Numbered from the stretch's first letter, positions 1 to 8,161 are shown. The stretch: DNA of 35,379 nucleotides from a candidate division WWE3 bacterium CG22_combo_CG10-13_8_21_14_all_39_12 (GCA_002771355.1 PCSU01000039.1:1-35379), one strand, 5' to 3'. Numbers and translations: made by a program. Notes: a model not told the origin generated them from the letters alone.

Positions 1-27
1 AACAATAAACGTATACATTCAGCTCTT

Positions 28-71
28 CGGGTTCCACCCGTCGTATTTAGACAGAGACAAGGTGTCTAAAT
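28..71 (-). promoter_or_regulatory. Possible T-box riboswitch 3' part (hairpin plus T-box-like core)
   Basis: Read on the minus strand, a perfect 9-bp hairpin (ATTTAGACA, 9-nt loop, TGTCTAAAT; 71 to 45) is followed directly by ACGACGGGTGGAACCCG (44 to 28). The known T-box core is AGGGTGGNACCGCG, and a hairpin (Stem III) normally lies just upstream of it. Seen here: GGGTGG.ACC.G is conserved. The regulated gene would lie beyond the left edge on the minus strand. The specifier loop and Stem I, which should fall between about 250 and 90, could not be identified with confidence. It could instead be a simple hairpin. Confidence 0.35.
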
Positions 72-349
72 TTTGGGGTACTTGACAAAAACATTACTAC
101 TTAAAAAGAAAAATCCGAGACCAACAAAAATTGACAACCGGACTAACAAGCGCATTAAAAAATGTTTTGAGACCCAACCAAACACTTTTACTGCGTTAAG
201 GTCTGTTGTCATGGTAGTAACCTCGCTTTGCGGGACTATCACGTTGGCACAAGTCTAGCAAAAGATTTTTTATAGCACCAGACCCACTATGTGCTGATAA
301 ATAAACAAAAACCGTAACAACCCCTAAACATGCCCGCCCATTGGGAATA
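72..349. other. Intergenic region without a supported gene
   Basis: There is no convincing coding region: the only open frame begins with TTG and its product is basic and featureless. On the minus strand this stretch lies between the pfkB-family stop and the possible T-box, so it may be the 5' part of a structured leader. A short hairpin CGC-AAA-GCG flanked by imperfect TAGT/ACTA pairing is visible around 213-232. No tRNA or rRNA was recognised. Confidence 0.4.
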
Positions 350-1339
350 CTATAAAACTCTTAAACTAACCTGACTATTTTGAGCTATACGCTCACGCAA
401 CTGATCCTCGTCCAATAACCCATTGGTTGCGCCAGGAAGTGAAACAACGTTGGTACTTTGGGAAACACCATACATTAGTGCCTTACAAAAATCATTGGTC
501 TCAATCAACCCTGTCATATAGCCCGATGAAAAAGCATCTCCTGCGCCCGTTTTTTCAACAACGGTGCATGGAAATATTGGCATATGATAATTATTTCCTA
601 AACCATTAGATGCATATGCACCTTTCCCAGAATCAGTAATTACTATGTTTTTTACACCTCTTAAAACATACTCCCCCATCAGCTTAACCATGTACGGATC
701 ATCATACGTATCAACAGATTCGTAGCCAATCATCTCTTCCGCCTCTTCTTTATTTACAATAACGGTATGACTTGCACTCAATAAATCCTTTTCCCCATCA
801 AACCCACGAGCAACCTCAAGCTTACCGGGGTTATAAACAATACGAACGTTGGGATGTTTTTGAAAATAGGTAACAACCGATGCATGCATTTCATCACAGG
901 CCGAAAACCCCAGTGAACTAACATATAAATAATCAACCTCCTGTAAGCTTTGAGGAAATCTATATAAACTCCCCCCATGGTATGAGAGTATTGTCCTTTC
1001 ACCTTGATGACTTAAAATAACTGAGACATCACTCTCTCCCTCTACAAATGTATGGGTAAGATCAAACTTCCACTCTTTGAGTAAAGGCTGTAATAATTTC
1101 CCTAGCTCGTCATCCCCATACTGTGAAATAAGAAGCACTTCATTTCCTGTTTGCCTCAACCCAGCACCAACATTTGGTGCATTTCCACCGAGCGTAATAA
1201 CTCTTTTTTGTACAGGCAATTTTGAAGGGAAGGGTAAACACAATTCATCGGTACCTCCTTTAATATCAGTAACATGACCCTCGTCTACAAATAAAATAAC
1301 ATCAAGGGTTGTGTGTCCAATGCATGCAACTTTTGCCAT
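350..1339 (-). CDS. PfkB-family carbohydrate/nucleoside kinase
   Basis: ATP-dependent kinase of the ribokinase/PfkB fold, acting on a sugar or nucleoside in the cytoplasm. The N-terminal family signature is visible (GGNAPNVGAGLRQTG, about residues 52-66), as is the C-terminal signature with the anion hole and catalytic Asp (KTGAGDAFSSGYMTG, about 263-277). The ATG at 1339 is preferred over a TTG five codons upstream: the product then begins MAKVACIGHTTLDV, the usual first beta strand, and a TATACT box lies 6 nt before the ATG. It is the last gene of the minus-strand sugar-phosphate block, 59 bp after the transketolase C subunit. Ribokinase activity would fit the neighbours (rpiB, rpe, tkt), but substrate cannot be read from sequence; adenosine or fructose kinase are alternatives. 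Confidence 0.85.
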   Translation of the reverse strand: MAKVACIGHTTLDVILFVDEGHVTDIKGGTDELCLPFPSKLPVQKRVITLGGNAPNVGAGLRQTGNEVLLISQYGDDELGKLLQPLLKEWKFDLTHTFVEGESDVSVILSHQGERTILSYHGGSLYRFPQSLQEVDYLYVSSLGFSACDEMHASVVTYFQKHPNVRIVYNPGKLEVARGFDGEKDLLSASHTVIVNKEEAEEMIGYESVDTYDDPYMVKLMGEYVLRGVKNIVITDSGKGAYASNGLGNNYHMPIFPCTVVEKTGAGDAFSSGYMTGLIETNDFCKALMYGVSQSTNVVSLPGATNGLLDEDQLRERIAQNSQVSLRVL

Positions 1340-1345
1340 ACTAGT

Positions 1346-1351
1346 AGTATA
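1346..1351 (-). promoter_or_regulatory. -10 box of the PfkB kinase gene
   Basis: TATACT on the minus strand, separated from the ATG by 6 nt (ACTAGT). Transcription would start at or next to the A of ATG, giving a leaderless message. There is no clear -35 and no Shine-Dalgarno. Confidence 0.5.
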
Positions 1352-1398
1352 CAAGCTTGACGCTTAAAGTTACAGCTAGAAAATATAAAAGGTAAACA

Positions 1399-2358
1399 CT
1401 ACCTAACAATAGACTGAACCGCAAGAATTATTGCATCAACGCTTAGTCCATACTTTTCATACAATTGATCCGGAGTTCCTGACTGCCCAAACTCATCTTT
1501 AACTCCAATTCGTTTCACCGGAACCGGATAATGCTCGGATACAGTCTCACACACCAGTGAACCTAATCCTCCGGCAATCTGATGATCTTCAAGAGTAACT
1601 ACAGCCCCTGTCTTTTGGACAGATGTAATAAGTGTATCTACATCAAACGGTTTTATGCTTGATGCATTTATGACTTCAACCGAAATTTCTTGTTGAGCCA
1701 ATGCCTCCGCAGCATCAATGGCCGAGTAAACCAGTGGCCCGCAGGAAACTATAGTAACATCGGACCCCTCACGAACTACATGGGATTTTCCAATCTCAAA
1801 CAGCAATCCTGGCATGGTAAACACCGGGGTGTTGGTGCGTTGGAATCGAATATACACAGGACCCGGATGCATTGCCGCTGCAATAGTTGCCTGTTTTGCC
1901 TCGCAATAATCAGCGGGTATAAGTACCGTCATGTTAGGAAGTACACGCATTAATGCTATATCTTCAAGTGCCTGATGAGTAGCACCATCGGGCCCTGTTA
2001 AAAGCCCAGCATGATGACCTGCAATTTTTACCGGAACATTGTTATAACAAATGGTAGTTCTAATTTGCTCCCAGTTTCTTCCGGGTGAAAAAACTGCATA
2101 CGCACTCATAAATGGAATTTTTCCTGATGCTGCTAAACCTGAAGCAACAGTTGCAAGGTTTTGTTCTGAAACCCCAACCTCAATGAACCGATCGGGAAAT
2201 GCTTCTTTAAACCAATGAACCCGTGTTGATTCTGTCACATCGGCACACAAAGCAACAACATTGGAATTCTTTTTACCTGCTTCAACAAGTCCTTCACCAA
2301 ATCCTTCTCTGGTCGAAATCTTTTCTTCACTTGGATACGTAATATTATCTTTAATCAT
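1399..2358 (-). CDS. Transketolase, C-terminal subunit
   Basis: C-terminal half (Pyr and C-terminal domains) of a split transketolase, 319 aa. With the adjacent N-terminal subunit it transfers two-carbon ketol units between sugar phosphates in the non-oxidative pentose phosphate pathway. Features seen: RFIEVGVSEQNLATVASGLA (about 57-76), which carries the Glu that activates thiamine diphosphate; HHAGLLTGPDGATHQALEDI (about 114-133); and a C-terminal domain with EDHQIAGGLGSLV. Its ATG overlaps the end of the N-subunit gene by 8 bp, so the two chains are probably translationally coupled. Split transketolases of about 290 + 310 aa are common in archaea and CPR bacteria. A dihydroxyacetone- or DXP-synthase-like specificity is less likely given rpe and rpiB upstream. 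Confidence 0.93.
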   Translation of the reverse strand: MIKDNITYPSEEKISTREGFGEGLVEAGKKNSNVVALCADVTESTRVHWFKEAFPDRFIEVGVSEQNLATVASGLAASGKIPFMSAYAVFSPGRNWEQIRTTICYNNVPVKIAGHHAGLLTGPDGATHQALEDIALMRVLPNMTVLIPADYCEAKQATIAAAMHPGPVYIRFQRTNTPVFTMPGLLFEIGKSHVVREGSDVTIVSCGPLVYSAIDAAEALAQQEISVEVINASSIKPFDVDTLITSVQKTGAVVTLEDHQIAGGLGSLVCETVSEHYPVPVKRIGVKDEFGQSGTPDQLYEKYGLSVDAIILAVQSIVR

Positions 2359-3211
2359 GATCGGATTCTATTGCACCTGCTAGTGTTCGTAGTTCGTATA
2401 GTGCCTCAACCGTCTCGCCCAGCGATGGAGATTTCCCGTGCCATTCTGGAAGTTCTTCCATAAATTCCACTCCTTTACCTGGAATAGTGTGCGCAATAAT
2501 TATCGATGGCTTTTGGTAATTTGATTTAGCTTCATTCACCGCATCAATAATCGCCTCAAAATTATGTCCATCTATATCCTGAACGTGCCAGCCAAATGAT
2601 TGATACTTTTCATTGAGTGAATCAAGGGGCATGACATCTTCTGTAAATCCATCAATTTGAATATTATTGCGATCAACGATTTGAATGAGATTTCCTAACT
2701 GATACTTGGCCGCAAACAATACCGCCTCCCATGTGTTGCCTTCTTGGTGCTCACCATCACTTGTTAAACAAAATACATTCCACGATGATTTGTTTAATAA
2801 CGCTGTATACGCCATTCCACATGATTGCGACAATCCGCTTCCCAGTGGACCAGAGCTTGTTTCTAATCCCGACAATGACTCACGATGAGGATGACCTTGT
2901 AATTTAGATCCTAATTTGCGTAACTCACCTAATTCAGTTGGTGAAAAATAACCAGCGTGTGCTAAAACCGCATAATACCCTGGACAAATATGACCGTTTG
3001 ACAAAACTACCCTATCTCGCTCTGACCACAAAGGTTTACTAACGTCATAGGTCAATACATCACCAAAATATAGAGCAGTCATAACATCAATCATTCCAAG
3101 AGAACCTGCGGAGTGGCCGCTTCCTGCGGACACAAGGGATTTTATAGTATCGATTCGAATCTGTGTAGCTTTTTGAGTAAGTTGGGATTCTGTAAAGTTA
3201 ACTGCTTCCAT
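2351..3211 (-). CDS. Transketolase, N-terminal (thiamine-diphosphate-binding) subunit
   Basis: N-terminal PP domain of a split transketolase, 286 aa. Seen: SAGSGHSAGSLGMIDVMTAL (about 29-48), SNGHICPGYYAVLAHAG, GPLGSGLSQSCGMAY, and the ThDP/Mg motif SDGEHQEGNTWEAVLFAAKY followed by IVDRNN. The usual GDGE is SDGE here, with the metal-binding Asp kept. The partner subunit starts 8 bp before this stop. A TAGAAT box lies 8 nt before the ATG, suggesting its own promoter 50 bp after the LOG gene. Together with rpe and rpiB upstream it interconverts ribose-5-P, xylulose-5-P and glycolytic intermediates, an expected route to ribose in organisms lacking the oxidative branch. Confidence 0.93.
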   Translation of the reverse strand: MEAVNFTESQLTQKATQIRIDTIKSLVSAGSGHSAGSLGMIDVMTALYFGDVLTYDVSKPLWSERDRVVLSNGHICPGYYAVLAHAGYFSPTELGELRKLGSKLQGHPHRESLSGLETSSGPLGSGLSQSCGMAYTALLNKSSWNVFCLTSDGEHQEGNTWEAVLFAAKYQLGNLIQIVDRNNIQIDGFTEDVMPLDSLNEKYQSFGWHVQDIDGHNFEAIIDAVNEAKSNYQKPSIIIAHTIPGKGVEFMEELPEWHGKSPSLGETVEALYELRTLAGAIESDHD

Positions 3212-3219
3212 ATATTCTA

Positions 3220-3225
3220 ATTCTA
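3220..3225 (-). promoter_or_regulatory. -10 box of transketolase N-subunit gene
   Basis: TAGAAT on the minus strand, 8 nt before the ATG; a second TAGAAT sits 2 nt before the ATG. No Shine-Dalgarno is visible. Confidence 0.4.
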
Positions 3226-3261
3226 CCCCGAAACCATATGTCTATAGTGAAGAGTCTATGT

Positions 3262-3849
3262 TTATTGACGTTCGTTTCTTCTTAAACCATCTATATGTTT
3301 CACACGCTCTAACACATCCTCAGGCGTATCAACAATGTGGTACACATCAAATGCTTCCTCTCGAATACTCATATTTGTTGCGAATGCCTCCATGATTTGA
3401 TGCCAACCCTGACCATATAAAATTAAATCTTCATGATGACCATACTCAAGCCTTGCTAAGCCCCACGCCATACCAAATTCAGAAACAGTCCCCGTTCCCC
3501 CATTCATAACCACAAAGATATCGCCCAGATCAATCAGCTTAAGGGTACGTGCAAGATACGACCCTTCTTTAACTTCTTCATCAAAATTGTTTCCTGGCGA
3601 TCGACCCTCAAAGTTAACAAGATCATCAGTTCCATCAGGATATAACGTAACTCCGATTGCTTTACCTCCCCCAGCATGAGCACCTTTAGTTGCCGCCTCC
3701 ATAATCCCTGGTCCACCACCGTTAACAATGGTGTATCCAGCCTCAGCTAATAGTTTTGCACTTTCAAAAGTTGCAATATAATCTGCATCCGTTTCTTTTG
3801 CTTCAGCAAAACCAAAAAAGCATACGTATTTTATGGGTGTATTTTTCAT
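3262..3849 (-). CDS. LOG-family / TIGR00730-like Rossmann protein
   Basis: Rossmann-fold protein of the LOG (lysine-decarboxylase-like) superfamily, 195 aa, whose characterised members are nucleoside-5'-monophosphate phosphoribohydrolases (cytokinin-activating type in plants). Seen: GGGPGIMEAATKGAHAGGGK (about 44-63) and MNGGTGTVSEFGMAW near residues 115-129, corresponding to the family motif PGGxGTxxE with Asn in place of Pro and the catalytic-type Glu kept. Its ATG overlaps the rpe stop (ATGA), so it is co-translated with the pentose-phosphate genes. An enzyme that releases ribose-5-phosphate from nucleotides would fit this context, but that is inference. A plain nucleotide-binding role remains possible. 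Confidence 0.8.
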   Translation of the reverse strand: MKNTPIKYVCFFGFAEAKETDADYIATFESAKLLAEAGYTIVNGGGPGIMEAATKGAHAGGGKAIGVTLYPDGTDDLVNFEGRSPGNNFDEEVKEGSYLARTLKLIDLGDIFVVMNGGTGTVSEFGMAWGLARLEYGHHEDLILYGQGWHQIMEAFATNMSIREEAFDVYHIVDTPEDVLERVKHIDGLRRNERQ

Positions 3850-4496
3850 GCTATTATTTTTCGTAACGAAGCTATAACCTCTTGAGGTTTAGGGCTCTCT
3901 ACTATTGTACTGCCTACCGCAAATAGATTTGCACCTGCGTCAAAAGACATGTGTAACGTCTCCTCATTTAAACCTCCATCAACCTGAATAATTACATGCT
4001 CATATCTACTCCTCAGATCAACAATCCTTAGCAACACCTCATCATTAAACGGCGCCCCCTGAACTCCGACTTCATGTGCCATCAACAATATTGAATCGAG
4101 ATTTGACGCTACGGAATCACTGAGTTCATCAAGATCAGTCTCAACCTTTAAGGCAAGTCCAACCTCAAGGCCAAGTGAACTAGCCATTTCAACAAACGAC
4201 TCTTGATCTTCAAGAACTTCAACATGAGCAATAACCCTTGTGGCTCCCGCCTTTTTCCAACTCATGAGTTGCTCTTTAGGGTCCTCCACCATCAAATGAA
4301 CCTCGTAATCAACTAAAAAATCAACTGCCGCTATCTGTGGAGCAGGACAGCAGGTAATGTATGGAGCAAAATACCCATCCAAAACATCAATATGAATTTT
4401 ATCTACAAAGGGAGAAACCCTTTCAACCTGATCTACCAAGACTTCGATAGAGTCTGTTAAAAATGCAGGGATAATTTGTGGTTGTTTAACTAGCAT
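3846..4496 (-). CDS. rpe: Ribulose-phosphate 3-epimerase
   Basis: TIM-barrel epimerase interconverting ribulose-5-P and xylulose-5-P, 216 aa. Seen: IIPAFL at the N-terminus, KIHIDVLDGYFAPYIT (metal-binding His and catalytic Asp, about residues 33-48), EVHLMVEDP (second His), and VDGGLNEETL with a following GSTIVES phosphate-binding loop. The usual MTVNPGFGGQ loop is diverged here (LLMAHEVGVQGAPFN), so activity is likely but substrate handling may differ. The ATG at 4496 is chosen because it lies immediately after the rpiB stop and begins the conserved strand; an upstream in-frame extension would overlap rpiB and is not conserved. The stop overlaps the LOG start. Confidence 0.85.
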   Translation of the reverse strand: MLVKQPQIIPAFLTDSIEVLVDQVERVSPFVDKIHIDVLDGYFAPYITCCPAPQIAAVDFLVDYEVHLMVEDPKEQLMSWKKAGATRVIAHVEVLEDQESFVEMASSLGLEVGLALKVETDLDELSDSVASNLDSILLMAHEVGVQGAPFNDEVLLRIVDLRSRYEHVIIQVDGGLNEETLHMSFDAGANLFAVGSTIVESPKPQEVIASLRKIIA

Positions 4497-4497
4497 A

Positions 4498-4944
4498 TTA
4501 ATTTTGTTCAATCTCAGCGATATCATTAAGGCGCCGTTCAAATCGTGAAGTCGATTTAAAGTCTGTATCTACAAAGACTCTAATCATTGTAACAACTGAC
4601 TCATGGTCAGTGTAGTCTGCTGAAATTGCAAGGACGTTCATATCATCATCCATCCGAGCTGATGCAACCTGTTCAGGAGAAATTCCAATACCACAGCGTA
4701 TCCCATTAAACTTGTTTGCCATAACACACATACCTACACCTGAACCACAGATAAGAACTGCACGCTCAACATCACGAGCAGTCATATCAAAAACTGCATC
4801 AGCTGCCAAAGATGTATAGTCATCATCTTCATCAAATGAATGGGCACCGGAATCAATAAACTCTACATCTGCAAACAAAGAATCTAAAAGGATAGATTCT
4901 TTGAGCTCAAACCCACGATGATCTGCTGCAATTACGATTTTCAT
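4498..4944 (-). CDS. rpiB: Ribose-5-phosphate isomerase B
   Basis: RpiB/LacAB-family isomerase, 148 aa, the usual length. It interconverts ribose-5-P and ribulose-5-P. Seen: MKIVIAADHRGFELKESI at the N-terminus with the substrate-binding Asp-His pair (DHRG for the common DHAG), and LICGSGVGMCVMANKFNGIR (about 64-83), which contains the catalytic Cys and the anion-hole loop. It is followed 1 bp later by rpe and preceded by a small membrane-protein gene 14 bp upstream, so it is part of a tight operon dedicated to pentose phosphates. Confidence 0.93.
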   Translation of the reverse strand: MKIVIAADHRGFELKESILLDSLFADVEFIDSGAHSFDEDDDYTSLAADAVFDMTARDVERAVLICGSGVGMCVMANKFNGIRCGIGISPEQVASARMDDDMNVLAISADYTDHESVVTMIRVFVDTDFKSTSRFERRLNDIAEIEQN

Positions 4945-4958
4945 ATATTGATGATTAA

Positions 4959-5216
4959 CTATTGAGGTAACAATTCTATATTAAGTGATCCGGCTTGAGC
5001 AGGAGAAGGGGTAGGCGTAACAGGAATACACCGCAAAAATGCATCTCTATCATTAGGATCAAGTGTTCCCCCATTAGCCTCAAACAGCATATAGGTCAAA
5101 AGCGCAACAATTACAACTAAAAGCATAACCAAAAGCATAAGTGCTGTCGTTAAATTAAAGGAACTCCCATTAATATCAACAACCTCTTGAGAAGAAGACT
5201 GTTCAGTCATGGACAT
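4959..5216 (-). CDS. Small single-pass membrane protein, unknown function
   Basis: 85-aa protein not recognised as a known family. A Ser/Gln-rich polar N-terminus of about 22 residues is followed by one strong transmembrane helix (about 25-46, LMLLVMLLVVIVALLTYMLF) and a C-terminal tail with a single Cys and a PTPTPSP stretch. The start could be either of two ATGs two codons apart. It is the first gene of the rpiB-rpe operon, 14 bp before rpiB. Proline/threonine-rich segments recur in exported proteins elsewhere in this window, so the C-terminal tail is probably outside the cell. No enzymatic role can be assigned. Confidence 0.65.
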   Translation of the reverse strand: MSMTEQSSSQEVVDINGSSFNLTTALMLLVMLLVVIVALLTYMLFEANGGTLDPNDRDAFLRCIPVTPTPSPAQAGSLNIELLPQ

Positions 5217-5255
5217 ATATCTGTACGATACCGAGATTGATCATCCTAGTCAAGT

Positions 5256-5290
5256 AAGCTTTTATGTTTTTACAAACAACATAAAAGCTT
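5256..5290. repeat. Perfect 13-bp inverted repeat in divergent promoter region
   Basis: AAGCTTTTATGTT (5256-5268) and its exact complement AACATAAAAGCTT (5278-5290) with a 9-nt spacer. The region lies between divergent genes, so it is not at the end of any visible transcript. It is an operator or 5' leader structure candidate. Confidence 0.6.
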
Positions 5291-5293
5291 TTG

Positions 5294-5316
5294 TGGAGTT
5301 TGTTGAACAAACTCCA
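5294..5316. repeat. Perfect 11-bp palindrome
   Basis: TGGAGTTTGTT-G-AACAAACTCCA, a near-continuous 23-bp palindrome only 3 bp after the previous inverted repeat. The geometry (11-bp half-sites, 1-bp centre) is more like a dimeric regulator site than a terminator; there is no U-tract on the + strand. Confidence 0.6.
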
Positions 5317-5348
5317 TTCCATAAGACATTGGTAACAATATCTTTTTT

Positions 5349-5367
5349 AAGTTTTCTGAAAAAACTT
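5349..5367. repeat. Third inverted repeat, 7-bp arms
   Basis: AAGTTTT, 5-nt spacer, AAAACTT. AT-rich and weaker than the two preceding ones, but the third palindrome within 112 bp of the divergent intergenic region (5217-5477). Confidence 0.4.
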
Positions 5368-5477
5368 TGCACCTAGAATTGTTTGTACTTTTTAGTGATA
5401 TTTAAAAACTATAGAGAAAGCAGAACAAAACTCCTTGATTTGTAGGTTACAATTCTATATTCTAAATAGAGACACTT

Positions 5478-6443
5478 ATGGACTCCCTCGCAATACAACT
5501 ACTAATTCTTATTGTTGCATCCTATATACTCGTTCGAGCAGCTTCACGACTCGTAACATCAATATCAGTGATTGGCGGGTACTTTAAATTATCAGAATTT
5601 GTTGTTGCATTTGTACTAATGGGTATTGTGACATCACTCCCCGAAATAGCAGTCGCCGTATCATCAGCTATTAGCAATAACCCGGCTCTTGCCCTTGGAA
5701 CAGCTATTGGAAGTAACCTCACTAACCTTACCTTAATTATCGGAATCCCTGTCCTTATTGGTGGTGGTTTAGAGGTGCGATCAATAATTGCCAGAAAAGA
5801 TGCTGTTTTTATGGCAATATTTGCAATTATTCCACTTATATTAGTGTCAGACGGCAAAATTGGCATGATAGATGGGATCATTCTTTTATTATTTTATGGA
5901 TTTTACTTATATCGACTATTCACACAAAAAAGTCATTTCTCACAATTTACTAACCATTTCACAAAAAAAGATGCTTTCGCTCAACTAGGCGTTTTTGTTT
6001 ATTACATTGCCCTTTTGTTTGCTGCAAGTTATGTAATAGTTACAACCTCTGAAATAATTGCTACAAACCTTGAGGTTCCTATTATTCTTATTGGACTTAT
6101 TATTTTATCGATTGGTACTTCACTACCTGAACTTGCTCATGGGCTTATTTCTGTAAAGACAAAACATAGCGGACAAATTCTAGGAGATATTTTAGGAAGC
6201 GTTGTTGCAAACTCCACACTTATCATTGCAATCGCAGCGATTATAAAACCAATCGTCATTGTAAACCTTCAACCACTTGTCATTCCTAGTATCTTTTTGA
6301 TTATCACACTTTTGATGTTTTTGCTTTTTGTATATTCTGACAAACGCCTTGAAATTAAAGAGGTATTATTTCTTATGGCTATCTATTTTTTATATATCCT
6401 TACAGAACTTGGTATGCAAATTGTCGATAAAACCGTAAACTAA
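5478..6443 (+). CDS. CaCA-family Na+/Ca2+ (cation) exchanger
   Basis: Inner-membrane cation antiporter of the calcium/cation exchanger family (YrbG-like), 321 aa, about ten hydrophobic helices. The two family alpha-repeats are clear: GIVTSLPEIAVAVSSAISNN followed by GTAIGSNLTNL (about residues 48-83), and IGTSLPELAHGLISVKTK followed by GDILGSVVANSTL (about 213-252). Each contains the ion-binding Glu in a G-T/V-SLPE context. It is monocistronic, divergent from the pentose-phosphate operon across a 261-bp region with three palindromes, and ends 8 bp from the convergent proS stop. The ion cannot be decided from sequence; Na+/Ca2+ is the usual pair. Confidence 0.88.
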   Translation: MDSLAIQLLILIVASYILVRAASRLVTSISVIGGYFKLSEFVVAFVLMGIVTSLPEIAVAVSSAISNNPALALGTAIGSNLTNLTLIIGIPVLIGGGLEVRSIIARKDAVFMAIFAIIPLILVSDGKIGMIDGIILLLFYGFYLYRLFTQKSHFSQFTNHFTKKDAFAQLGVFVYYIALLFAASYVIVTTSEIIATNLEVPIILIGLIILSIGTSLPELAHGLISVKTKHSGQILGDILGSVVANSTLIIAIAAIIKPIVIVNLQPLVIPSIFLIITLLMFLLFVYSDKRLEIKEVLFLMAIYFLYILTELGMQIVDKTVN

Positions 6444-6451
6444 AATAACAG

Positions 6452-8161
6452 TTATTGTGAAATAATTATTGAGAGAGCTTTGTCCACTGGTACTAATTCA
6501 AAATCTTTACGGTCTCGTTTTTTAACTTCAACATTATCACCCGTCTTTTTTGAAACTACCATACGATAAGGAATTCCAATAAGATCTGCATCAGCAAATT
6601 TTTCACCTGGAGAAATTTCAGTTCGATCGTCGTACAAAACCTCAATGCCTGCACGAAGTAAATCCTCATAAATCTTCTCAACTTTTAATTTTATAGTATC
6701 GTCATCAAGATTTAATCCCACCAGATGAACTCTATATGGTGCAATCTCCGTTGGCCATATAATTCCCCTATCATCATGATGAACCTCAACAGTTGTTGCC
6801 ATTGATCGTCCAATACCAATCCCATATGCACCCATGTACATTAGTTTTTTTGTTCCATCCTTATCGACAAAATACCCATTATGATGACTCGTATAAAAAT
6901 GATCGTATTTAAATATATGCCCAAACTCAATAGTACGAATCAAATCTAGCTTGCCACCACACTTAATACAGTGCGCACCTTTGTATGGCTGGGCAATATC
7001 AGCTTCAATCTCGTGTTTAAAATCTCTTCCATAGTTTACAAACTGCGGGTCAGTTGTTTGAAGTTTATTTCCACCATACAAATTTTTTGCCTCTACAATA
7101 GAAGTATCAACAACAAATGTAACCTTGTCGCCAAACTCCCCGTAACCCCATGCATGTAATGCTCCAGATGTTACGCCGATTGAATTCAAGTCTTCATCGG
7201 TTGCTTTTTCTAATTCTCCTTCACCAATAGCATGCGCAAGTTTAACGTCATTTACTTCCAAATCACCCGTTACAACACCAATCACAAGCCTACCGTCACT
7301 TCGTTTAAACGCAACTGACTTAATCATGTTGTTAGCAGGACGATGATAAAACTCAGACATCTGATCTATTGTTCGAGCCTCATTCCAATCTTGTTCAATA
7401 ATTTCCATATCTTTTACGTCTTCATTCTCGTTTACCTTTTCTCTGACAAACTGAGCTTTTTCTACATTTGCTGAATAATCACAACTTGTACAAACTGCAA
7501 TCACATCTTCACCATCATCACATGGAATCTGAAATTCATGGCTATAATCTCCCCCCAGTGCACCGCTATCAGCTTCGACTGCATAAAATGGCAATCCCAA
7601 TCGCTTACAAATACGACTGTACGCATCATAAAAGTCTTTATATGTTTTCATAAAATCTTCCTGCGTTTCGTGATACGAATAGGCATCTTTCATCGTAAAT
7701 TCGCGTGCCCTTAAAATTCCACCGCGCACACGTATTTCATCTCTGAATTTATTAATAGTTTGGTGAAGAATAATCGGCAGATCCCGGTAACTTGGAGACG
7801 TCTGGGCAACCATTTCGGTAACAATCCCTTCGCCCGTTGCACTCAAGGCAAATTCTGCCCCACGAGCATCTTTAATTTTCATGAGTGAACTTCCCCAAGC
7901 CTTATCACGATTTGTTTTTGTCCAATACTCCATAGGTTGCAATAAGGGAATACTCATGCGTTGTGACCCTATCTTCTCCATTTCCTCATCAATAAGGTTA
8001 ACGATTTTTTGCCATACTCTATAACCCAACGGTAAGAATTCGTACCGGCCTGCTGAGAGTTCGCGTACAAACCCACCCTGATACAAAAGTTTATGTGAAG
8101 CAAGCTTCATATCAGACTTAGGGTCTCTAACTGTTTTACCAAATAATTTTGAATATCTCAT
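6452..8161 (-). CDS. proS: Prolyl-tRNA synthetase (bacterial type with editing domain)
   Basis: Class II aminoacyl-tRNA synthetase charging tRNA-Pro, 569 aa, the usual bacterial length. Seen: motif 2 region FRDEIRVRGGILRAREFTMK; an inserted YbaK-type editing domain (about 220-385, with MIKSVAFKRSDGRLVIGVVTG); a C-x2-C pair before it (CTSCDYSANVEKA) and another after it (CIKCGG), probably metal-binding; motif 3 MGAYGIGIGRSMAT; and a C-terminal anticodon-binding domain. The ATG at 8161 is chosen over an upstream extension because MRYSKLFGKT is the usual start and TACAAT lies 7 nt before it. The extra 33 upstream codons would overlap the divergent promoter. Confidence 0.95.
   Translation of the reverse strand: MRYSKLFGKTVRDPKSDMKLASHKLLYQGGFVRELSAGRYEFLPLGYRVWQKIVNLIDEEMEKIGSQRMSIPLLQPMEYWTKTNRDKAWGSSLMKIKDARGAEFALSATGEGIVTEMVAQTSPSYRDLPIILHQTINKFRDEIRVRGGILRAREFTMKDAYSYHETQEDFMKTYKDFYDAYSRICKRLGLPFYAVEADSGALGGDYSHEFQIPCDDGEDVIAVCTSCDYSANVEKAQFVREKVNENEDVKDMEIIEQDWNEARTIDQMSEFYHRPANNMIKSVAFKRSDGRLVIGVVTGDLEVNDVKLAHAIGEGELEKATDEDLNSIGVTSGALHAWGYGEFGDKVTFVVDTSIVEAKNLYGGNKLQTTDPQFVNYGRDFKHEIEADIAQPYKGAHCIKCGGKLDLIRTIEFGHIFKYDHFYTSHHNGYFVDKDGTKKLMYMGAYGIGIGRSMATTVEVHHDDRGIIWPTEIAPYRVHLVGLNLDDDTIKLKVEKIYEDLLRAGIEVLYDDRTEISPGEKFADADLIGIPYRMVVSKKTGDNVEVKKRDRKDFELVPVDKALSIIISQ

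Noticed and set aside
73..258. 61-aa open frame on + strand near the left edge
   Set aside because: TTG start, no ribosome binding site, no recognisable composition, and it lies opposite the possible T-box leader.
3475..3520. LOG motif NGGTGTVSE instead of PGGxGTxxE as a sign of inactivation
   Set aside because: Catalytic-type Glu and Gly residues are retained; Pro to Asn alone is weak evidence.
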